Program-made: the position numbers and the translations under genes
In this document: one piece after another, positions 19,646-25,233 of the stretch
Position numbering within the stretch: the first letter of the stretch is position 1
How the letters are laid out: every line of letters starts with the position of its first letter
The notes under the pieces: model-generated
What the model saw: the letters and a program-made list of their open reading frames with translations, nothing else
What the model was told of the DNA's origin: nothing
Databases searched by the model: none
Source: a virus
Strand: one strand, 5' to 3'
IMG/VR virus record: IMGVR_UViG_3300046516_000791
Coordinates: 1-25,233 of that record
DNA length: 25,233 nt

Positions 19646-20299
19646 TTACCTCACCATCGCGCGCGGACGAACAGCGAGCGGCGCGGGAACGTGCACGGGC
19701 GACGGCAGCGCGGCGAGGCCCATCCAGGCCCATCCGAAAGTGAAGCGGGTCACGCTGCCATCCGGTTTGACGATCGCGATCGCGATCCCCAGCAAGGTCG
19801 ATCCGATCGCGGCACCAAGCCAGCCCGTGTTCACCACGACTTCCTTCGCGACCCCGTCGTCGATCAGCCACGCCAGCGCTTCCTCCGCGTAGCGGCGCGC
19901 GAGGCCCAGCGTGTCGCGGGTCTTTTTCGCGCGCTCCAATTGCCAGAGGTTCGAGCCAAGCGGGGCGTCGTTGTAAGGGTCGGCCCACCAGCCGCGACGG
20001 TCGCTCGATCCATCGGTCGGCACGAAGTCGGGCGTCGCGAGGCGATCGGTGAACAGCGACACGAGACAGGCCGTTTCCAGGTCTTGCCCGGTCTGGACAT
20101 CGCCCGTCGCGAGAGTCCAGTCGCCTTGCGCGTTGCGGTTGTCCCAGAGGATGTAGATGTCGCCCGCGTGATTGGCGGGCGGTAGCGGCCCATCCACCAG
20201 CGGAATGTTCAGCCCCAGCCCGGTCGGGTCCCATACCGCGTCCCAGGTCGTCGCGGCGTCGTCCCATTGCGTTGACGACCCCTCGATCCAGCCGGTCAT
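19646..20299 (-). CDS. Mu gp46-like baseplate protein
   Basis: A 217-residue protein from ATG 20299 (ATGA overlap with the PAAR gene; a longer frame from 20311 is possible). The family core is clear: LETACLVSLFTDRLATPDFV, SSDRRGWWADPYNDAPLGS, LWQLERAKKTRDTLGLARRY and EEALAWLIDDGVAKEVVV. The last 40 residues are a beta-strand end (VTRFTFGWAW) and a Pro/Arg tail. gp46 relatives are W/gp25-like baseplate components. Confidence 0.9.
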   Translation of the reverse strand: MTGWIEGSSTQWDDAATTWDAVWDPTGLGLNIPLVDGPLPPANHAGDIYILWDNRNAQGDWTLATGDVQTGQDLETACLVSLFTDRLATPDFVPTDGSSDRRGWWADPYNDAPLGSNLWQLERAKKTRDTLGLARRYAEEALAWLIDDGVAKEVVVNTGWLGAAIGSTLLGIAIAIVKPDGSVTRFTFGWAWMGLAALPSPVHVPAPLAVRPRAMVR

Positions 20300-20565
20300 T
20301 CGGATGACCATGTCGGGGAGCCTTCGACGATCATCGCGCCGCATTGGGTTGTGTCGGTCACGCGCGCGACCTTCAGCCCGTCAACGGTCGCGATCGCCGA
20401 TCCGGTGACGATCGGATTAACCCCGTGGCCTGGGATCGGACACGAATAGAGATCGGTCACGCGGGCGCATTTGATTCCATCGACGGTGCGCGTATCCGAT
20501 CCAGTAATGATGACCCCGCCGTGATCGCAATGATCGCCGAGGCGGGCGACGCGTTGCAGACTCAC
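20296..20565 (-). CDS. PAAR-motif spike tip protein
   Basis: An 89-residue protein from GTG 20565 (GTGA overlap). It has the PAAR plan: two halves, each with a G-S-x-T-x-x-V-D-G-x-K-x-A-R-V-T-D strand pattern, and metal-binding candidates His12, His15, Cys42, His47 (PIPGHG) and Cys75. PAAR proteins form the sharp, metal-bound tip of contractile spikes. Here the gene lies between the gp45-like spike and gp46. The start and stop are coupled to both neighbours. Confidence 0.88.
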   Translation of the reverse strand: MSLQRVARLGDHCDHGGVIITGSDTRTVDGIKCARVTDLYSCPIPGHGVNPIVTGSAIATVDGLKVARVTDTTQCGAMIVEGSPTWSSE

Positions 20566-21008
20566 GAGGCGGCGCTTTGGACTATCGGCGATGTCAACGT
20601 GATCGAGGTTTTCGCCTTGATGATCACCTTGTCGGCGTTGATCGTCAGCGTGTGCGGACAGGTGATCTCGATCATGCCGTTGTTCGCGAGCTTCACGATG
20701 TTGCCGCCATCGTCATACAGCGCGACCTCGCCCGACTTTAGGCTACGCAAGCGATACTTTTGATTACCGGTCGCGATGATTACTCCGTTCGATCGGTCAC
20801 CGGAGGCGAAGATCGCCATCGCGTCGGATCCCGGCATGGCGTGCGAGGCGAGACCGTAAATCTGGAGCACCGGCATCGCGTCGATCGTTTCATTAGGGAA
20901 ACCCTTGACCTGCGCGCGATGGATCGGGCCGCTGTCGTCGGTGGCGGTGATTTTCATCGGCATCACCGCCATCATCACCCGGCGATAGAGACGGCTTGCG
21001 GCGGTCAT
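20562..21008 (-). CDS. Mu gp45-like baseplate spike protein (gpV type)
   Basis: A 148-residue protein from ATG 21008 (ATGA overlap). It begins MTAASRLYRRVMMAVMPMKI, typical of Mu gp45, then an OB-fold-like region (PIHRAQVKGFPNETIDAMPV, MAIFASGDRSNGVIIATG) and a short beta-helix stem (EVALYDDGGNIVKLANNG, TINADKVIIKAKTSITL). Mu gp45 ends in its own metal-binding His-x-His tip; this protein ends SPIVQSAAS with no such motif, which fits a separate PAAR tip encoded next. Confidence 0.88.
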   Translation of the reverse strand: MTAASRLYRRVMMAVMPMKITATDDSGPIHRAQVKGFPNETIDAMPVLQIYGLASHAMPGSDAMAIFASGDRSNGVIIATGNQKYRLRSLKSGEVALYDDGGNIVKLANNGMIEITCPHTLTINADKVIIKAKTSITLTSPIVQSAAS

Positions 21009-22270
21009 GTCTCGACTTCCTCGCGGGTCAGCATCTTGTGCTCGGGTATCGGCGCGGGCGGCGTCGGCTGCGCGTTCGGCTTCGTCGGGTTGTTGTTGTT
21101 CACGTCGCTTTGCGTCGTCAGCACGTTCGGCGCGGTCGGCTCGACGCTGAAGGCTTCCTTCGGCCACAGCGACAACCGCGCGTGCTGCCCGCCTTCGTCG
21201 CGCAGATAGGTCACGGTGCCGATCAGCCAATCGCGGCGATCGAGCTTCAGTTGCGGCGCGTCGATCGCGGCGAGATAGTTCGGCGACCAGAGCTTACCGG
21301 AGGCGTCACGCCATGCGTCGGCGGTCACGGTGAAGTTGAAACTCTGGCCCCAGCGACGGTTCTTTTCCCAGATCGCGCGCTTACCGGCGAGCGGCTGACC
21401 CATCACGAATTGCTCGCTGATGATGTAGAGCTTGCGGAAGCGCTGGCTTCCGTCCGGGCGGCGCAGCGCGGCCATTTCATCGTCGCGCACGATCTCGCCG
21501 ACCCCTGGCGTATTCGTCCCGGCGTCGGTGCCAAGCGCCATCATCGCGATAAGGTGCCCCTCATATTCGGAATAGCGCTGGTCGGTCGAAAACATTACGT
21601 CGGCGGTCTCGACGTTGACTCCGATCTTGAAGCCCGACGCCATCGCATCGGTGCCGACTTTCGCGAGCATGATCGAGCCATCCGGCATGTCATAAACGAC
21701 CATTTCCGAATAGCGCGTGATCCGGTCGATGATTTCCCACACCGTCTCGCCCAGGTTGATGTTGAATTGCGGCACCTGGATGCCGTCGCCCGCCGTGCTC
21801 TGGACGGTGACGCCGTAGGGCGCGGCGAGCTTGCGCACGATGTCGAGCGTCGATCCGTTGAGCACCTGAAGCCCTTGCGTCGGCGCGCTTCCGGCGCTCG
21901 TGCCCGCGACCAGCGCGGAGCAATCGACCAGATCGCTGGACATGCTGCGGCCCTCGACGCGGATCGTGTGCTGCGAGGCGCTGATCGAGGAGGCGTATCG
22001 GTCAACGTATCCGGTCACCACGAGATCGGAACCGATTTTGACGATGCACGGGAGACCCGGCTTCAGGTCGATGTCGGCGGCGTTCGGGTAGCGCTCCGTC
22101 GCTTCGATGCTGAAGCTCGCGGGGATCGCGGCGAGCGGGCGCGTCACGGAGACGCGCTGCCATCCGGTGACGGTCTGGCCACCCACCGTGAGCGACAGGA
22201 CATCGGTCGATCCGGGCGGCGGGCCGGTCGGCCAGACGCCGTGCGCGGTGGCGCCGCTCGCGTCGCTCAT
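21005..22270 (-). CDS. Mu gp44-like baseplate hub protein (gpP)
   Basis: A 421-residue hub protein from ATG 22270, coupled by ATGA to the upstream gene. Early segments LSLTVGGQTVTGWQRVSVTR and FSIEATERYPNA match gp44, followed by VTGYVDRYASSISASQHTIR, RSMSSDLVDCSAL, the conserved ETVWEIIDRITRYSEMVVYD region and RRWGQSFNFTVTADAW near the end. The C-terminus is Asn/Pro-rich and disordered. It forms the hub on which the spike sits. Confidence 0.92.
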   Translation of the reverse strand: MSDASGATAHGVWPTGPPPGSTDVLSLTVGGQTVTGWQRVSVTRPLAAIPASFSIEATERYPNAADIDLKPGLPCIVKIGSDLVVTGYVDRYASSISASQHTIRVEGRSMSSDLVDCSALVAGTSAGSAPTQGLQVLNGSTLDIVRKLAAPYGVTVQSTAGDGIQVPQFNINLGETVWEIIDRITRYSEMVVYDMPDGSIMLAKVGTDAMASGFKIGVNVETADVMFSTDQRYSEYEGHLIAMMALGTDAGTNTPGVGEIVRDDEMAALRRPDGSQRFRKLYIISEQFVMGQPLAGKRAIWEKNRRWGQSFNFTVTADAWRDASGKLWSPNYLAAIDAPQLKLDRRDWLIGTVTYLRDEGGQHARLSLWPKEAFSVEPTAPNVLTTQSDVNNNNPTKPNAQPTPPAPIPEHKMLTREEVET

Positions 22271-22839
22271 TGGTTGAGGGCCGGAAAGCTGATCGGCATG
22301 AACAGCGGATGCGGCGGATCGGCGGACGCGACGATCCCCGGCTCGCGCGGCGTGTCGTGATACAGCGTCCAGGCTTCGGCGAGCGAGGGCATCGGCTGGC
22401 GCGTCTCGATCTCGACCAGCCACGCGAGGTTCGCGCCGCGCACGGCGAGGTCGAGGGCGACGGCGGCGCGCAGATCGCGGAGCGCCTGATAGGTGGCGTC
22501 GCGACCAGCGTCGCCGGCGCGCGTCGCCTCGGCGTCGAGGGCACCGCACACGGCGGCGCGCACGGCCTGGGCGTCTTGATAGCTGATCGGCTGATACAGC
22601 GTCGAAGCGCTCGCCAGGGCGGCGCAAGCGGCGCATCGCAGATTGGACGCGATCGCGTCCATCGCGGCGCGGGCATTGACGGCGAGCGAGCCGGTCCCTC
22701 CGATCGACAGCGGCGGCGGCATCCACCCGGCGAGGGGCAGGAGCATGCGGATCGCGTCGGCGGGATCGTTGGCGGACGCGGCGACGGCGTTCGCGAGATC
22801 GACAGCGGCGGCGGCGAAGGCGTCGGATTGCGCGCTCAC
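22267..22839 (-). CDS. C-terminal half of a DNA-circularisation (gp43-like) protein, separate gene
   Basis: A 190-residue protein from GTG 22839, coupled by GTGA to the DNA_circ_N gene before it. It is Ala-rich and helical (AVDLANAVAASANDPADAIR) and ends with PSLAEAWTLYHDTPREPG and a P-H-P-L-F-M-P-I-S-F segment. The last two are what the C-terminus of Mu gp43/DNA-circularisation proteins looks like. In most relatives the two parts are fused in one protein of about 450 residues; here they are two adjacent coupled genes. Confidence 0.75.
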   Translation of the reverse strand: MSAQSDAFAAAAVDLANAVAASANDPADAIRMLLPLAGWMPPPLSIGGTGSLAVNARAAMDAIASNLRCAACAALASASTLYQPISYQDAQAVRAAVCGALDAEATRAGDAGRDATYQALRDLRAAVALDLAVRGANLAWLVEIETRQPMPSLAEAWTLYHDTPREPGIVASADPPHPLFMPISFPALNQ

Positions 22840-23717
22840 AGGAAGCTCCCCAGGCGCGTGACCAGCGAGGCGGTGCTGTTGACCAGGGTCCGCGCGGTCG
22901 TCGCGGCGCCAAGCACGCTCTGGATCGTCGCGGTCACAGGCTGGAGGGTCGAGCGGCTTCCGGTCGCGTAGCGTCCGTGGAAGCCCGCCAGCCCGCGCAC
23001 GCTGTTGAATATCCGGGTCGCGTCACCGACGACGCCCATCGCGATCCCGGCGTAATGGCTCACGGTCGAGGTGACTTCCTTCGCGACGTTGCCAATCGAT
23101 TTCAGCGTCGACCCGAGATCGGAGGCGGATGCGCCCGTGAGCTTCGCGGCGAAGGCGAGCACGCTTTGCCCGGTCGCGGTCGCGGTCGTCGGATATTTCA
23201 CGTCCCCGGCGACGATGAAGGAAAACTGAAGCTCAACGACGCGACCACGCTCGCGGCGGTCGGCGCACGCGAATTCGAGGAGCACGCATTGCACGCTGCC
23301 CAGCGTCGGATGCACGAGCGTCCCGGCGCCGGATTGCTCGACGGCGCGGAGCATCGCGTCGCGCTGTTGGTAGCAGTCGTCGCCGACGATGAACGCCTGG
23401 ATCGCGAAGCGGCGCGGGAGCTTGCCTAAATCCTCCGCCCAGGCGTCGTCGCGGTAGGGGTATTCGTGGATCGCGACGCGACGGCCAGCGGCGGTGTCTC
23501 CGGCGTCGAGCACGAAGCCAACGCCACGCCAGCTTCCGGGTTGCAATTGCTGGAACCACGCGCCGCTGCCCCAGGAGAGGCCCGACGTGTCGAACAATTG
23601 CGAGGCGCCGAAGCTCTGCCCCAGGCGGGCGACATCGTTGACCAGCGACCCGGTCGTGTTGACGACGCTGGTCACCCCTGAGATCGCGCCGCTGATCTGA
23701 CCCAGGATGCCGCTCAT
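22836..23717 (-). CDS. DNA circularisation protein N-terminal domain (Mu gp43-like)
   Basis: A 293-residue protein from ATG 23717 (ATGA). The N-terminal 60 residues are glycine/alanine-rich. About 55-175 carry the domain: W-F-Q-Q-L-Q-P-G-S-W-R-G-V-G-F, GRRVAIHEYPYRDDAWAEDL, FAIQAFIVGDDCYQQRD, AVEQSGAGTLVHPTLGSVQC and a strand VVELQFSFIVAGDVKYP. The tail is helical. Named for an early report on Mu N protein; it is part of the tail/baseplate hub region and lies directly after the tape-measure gene, as usual. Confidence 0.88.
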   Translation of the reverse strand: MSGILGQISGAISGVTSVVNTTGSLVNDVARLGQSFGASQLFDTSGLSWGSGAWFQQLQPGSWRGVGFVLDAGDTAAGRRVAIHEYPYRDDAWAEDLGKLPRRFAIQAFIVGDDCYQQRDAMLRAVEQSGAGTLVHPTLGSVQCVLLEFACADRRERGRVVELQFSFIVAGDVKYPTTATATGQSVLAFAAKLTGASASDLGSTLKSIGNVAKEVTSTVSHYAGIAMGVVGDATRIFNSVRGLAGFHGRYATGSRSTLQPVTATIQSVLGAATTARTLVNSTASLVTRLGSFL

Positions 23718-25233
23718 ATGGACATCATGTCCTGATGCTCGACGCGCACGGGCGCGACGTTGACGGAACCCGTTCCGGTCGCGGTCGCGGCGCTGTTCGG
23801 CGGCGGGTTCTTGTGCGTGATCGAGACATCGACGGCACCGTTCGGCGGCTGTGGCGGCGGCACGGTCACGGGGCGCGCGGCGGCGAGCGGCGGCGGGAAC
23901 TGGACCGGCGCGTTCGGATCGACCCCGACAGGCTTCGGCGGCGCGTAGGCGACGGCGGCTCCGGGTGGGGCTGCGGGCGGGGCGTAGGCGACGGCTCCGG
24001 GTGGGGCTGCGGGCGGGGCTCCGGGTGGGGCTCCGGGCGGCACGGCTCCGGGCGGCGCGGCGGGCGCGGCGGCGGTGACGGGCGGCTGGCCTCCGGTCGC
24101 CATCGCGACACCCTTCGCGATCGCGTCTTGCGGTATCTGTCGATTAAGCTCGACGTGCGACATCGCGTTAACCAATCGGCGCAGCGTTTCCGGGTCGCGT
24201 GTGTTCAGCGGCGCGTTGGGATCGATGCCCATTTCCTTCGCGACACGACCTAAATACCCCTTTGTGTCGTTTTCGTTGGGCGGCGCCCATCGCGCGATCT
24301 GTTGCGCGAGCGTCGTCGTGCCGTGCTTTTCGGTGTTGATCTGAAGCTGTCGCACGGCCCCGGCGACACCCTCCTCCCAGGACTCGAAATGACGGAAGCG
24401 GCCCTCGGCGGCTTGTCCGGGCAGCGCTGTCAGGTTCAACGGGTTGCGGTTGCGCTCACCAGTCGAACCGCCTTGCTCGCGGGCTGGCGCGTATGATCCG
24501 GGCGCGCCGGGACCAAGCGCGGTCACGGGCGGCTGCACGCCTCCGGGCGGCTGCACGCCTCCGGCTGGCTGCACGCCTCCGGCTGGCTGCACGCCTCCGG
24601 CTGGCTGCACGCCTCCGGCTGGCTGCACGCCTCCGGCTGGCGCATAGCCGCCTCCGCGCGCGGGTTCTCCGGTGCCGCCGCCCGACGGGTAGGACACGCG
24701 TTGCACGCCTCCAGGGGCACCCCCGGCACCGGACGCGGCAGCGGCGTCGCCCACCTCGCGGAGATGGTTGAAAGCATCCTCGAAACCCTTCGTCACGGCG
24801 CGCGCCATGCTGTCCCAGAATTCGCTGCCCCCGGCGATGCCAGCGGCGGCGGGGCCACCGGGATGATAGGCGGCGGGCGTCACACCTCCGGGCAGGTATC
24901 CACCGCTCGCGCTTTGCTTCTGGATCGCTCCAGGCGGACGCGCCCAGGCGCCTCCAGGGGCGGCGTTGTCGCTCGGCTGCGGTGCCCAGGCGCCTCCCAG
25001 CGCGGCGGGCGGCTTCGCGGGCGGCGCCCAGGCGCCCCCGGGCACGAAGTCGGGTTGCTTCGGATAGCTCGGGGTCTCCCCCGGCTTCGGCATGTCGTTG
25101 GGATCATGCGTGCCGCTCCAAAAGTCGGACATCGTTTTCTTGACGCGCTCGAAGCTCTTGCCCACCGCGTCGGCGAGATCGATGCCCGCCTGTTTTATTT
25201 CGTCCCAATGACGAACGACCTCGATCGACAGCC
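23714..25233 (-). CDS. Tape-measure protein C-terminus with muramidase-like domain (partial)
   Basis: At least 505 residues are visible; the frame stays open to the right edge (L-S-I-E-V-V-R-H-W-D-E-I-K), so a GTG at 25165 is internal. W-D-E-I-K and helical flanks are typical of tape-measure proteins. Then come Gly/Pro-rich segments, including three GGAWA units and six VQPAGG-type units. Roughly 24130-24460 encodes a peptidoglycan-hydrolase-like domain: ERNRNPLNL, GRFRHFESWEEGVAGAVRQL, GTTTLAQQIARWAPPNEND, and MSHVELNRQIP. A long A-P-P-G-rich stretch and a beta end (GAVDVSITHKNPP) follow. The protein sets tail length and probably cuts the cell wall on entry. Stop overlaps the next ATG (ATGA). 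Confidence 0.85.
   Translation of the reverse strand, partial: LSIEVVRHWDEIKQAGIDLADAVGKSFERVKKTMSDFWSGTHDPNDMPKPGETPSYPKQPDFVPGGAWAPPAKPPAALGGAWAPQPSDNAAPGGAWARPPGAIQKQSASGGYLPGGVTPAAYHPGGPAAAGIAGGSEFWDSMARAVTKGFEDAFNHLREVGDAAAASGAGGAPGGVQRVSYPSGGGTGEPARGGGYAPAGGVQPAGGVQPAGGVQPAGGVQPAGGVQPPGGVQPPVTALGPGAPGSYAPAREQGGSTGERNRNPLNLTALPGQAAEGRFRHFESWEEGVAGAVRQLQINTEKHGTTTLAQQIARWAPPNENDTKGYLGRVAKEMGIDPNAPLNTRDPETLRRLVNAMSHVELNRQIPQDAIAKGVAMATGGQPPVTAAAPAAPPGAVPPGAPPGAPPAAPPGAVAYAPPAAPPGAAVAYAPPKPVGVDPNAPVQFPPPLAAARPVTVPPPQPPNGAVDVSITHKNPPPNSAATATGTGSVNVAPVRVEHQDMMSI
24533..24640 (-). repeat. Six tandem 18-bp repeats (VQPAGG) in the tape-measure gene
   Basis: The unit ctgcacgcctccggctgg begins at 24533, 24551, 24569, 24587, 24605 and 24623 with one small variation. 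Each unit encodes V-Q-P-[AP]-G-G on the minus strand. The length stays a multiple of three, so repeat-number change would keep the frame. Confidence 0.95.

Noticed and set aside
24533-24640. 18-bp tandem repeats considered as a CRISPR array
   Set aside because: Units are directly adjacent with no spacers and encode an in-frame hexapeptide repeat.

Overview
The window is about 25 kb of a temperate, contractile-tailed (myovirus-type) bacteriophage genome. The protein set (P4-type tyrosine integrase, Bet single-strand annealing protein, Gp157-type protein, Mu-type baseplate genes) is phage. Base composition is very GC-rich, Ala/Arg/Asp codons are strongly GC-biased and GATC is heavily over-represented, which suggests an alphaproteobacterial, possibly sphingomonad-like, host. 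The host assignment is inference from composition only. I see no tRNA, rRNA, CRISPR array or insertion sequence.

Layout. (1) 1-1021, minus strand: the start of what looks like the late/packaging operon (three small unknown genes, an HNH endonuclease, and the first codons of a gene that leaves the window on the left). (2) 1022-1480: gene-free, probable late promoter/leader region. (3) 1481-6049, minus strand: an early leftward operon of tightly overlapping genes. It starts with a Cro/YdaS-like repressor and continues with a VRR-NUC nuclease, three genes of unknown or replication-associated type, a DUF1376 replication protein, a helicase-loader-like protein and small unknown genes. (4) 6050-6225: divergent control region facing an XRE-family repressor (6226-6780, plus). 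(5) 6935-12541, plus: the early rightward operon. Gp157 and Bet lead a long string of very small, overlapping genes, several with Cys-pair (zinc-ribbon-like) motifs; one is split by an in-frame TGA. (6) 12542-12824: a second control region with two operator-like palindromes and 12-bp-period repeats. It is followed by 12825-16120, plus: a small acidic protein, a secreted protein, the integrase, a second HTH protein, and DUF3846-like and other small genes, closed by a strong terminator at 16156-16183. (7) 16218-25233, minus strand, convergent with the previous block: the tail operon. Read in transcription order (right to left) it holds the tape-measure C-terminus with an embedded muramidase-like domain, DNA-circularisation protein (split in two), Mu gp44-, gp45-like, PAAR tip, gp46-, gp47-, gp48-like baseplate proteins, a beta-helix tail spike and a membrane protein.

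How it works together. A repressor/Cro pair reads divergent promoters. A 17-bp palindrome, CTTGCAy-N3-rTGCAAG, lies in the Cro promoter, in front of the rightward early operon and, in two degenerate copies, in front of the integrase block, so one repressor could switch all three. The packaging genes leave the window at the left and the tail genes enter from the right, both on the minus strand. The whole late operon would therefore be continuous on a circular map, with terminase, portal, capsid, sheath and tube genes in the part not shown.

All coordinates of start codons were chosen by eye from overlaps (ATGA, GTGA, TGATG) and Shine-Dalgarno matches. No database search was possible, so family names rest on recognised motifs.
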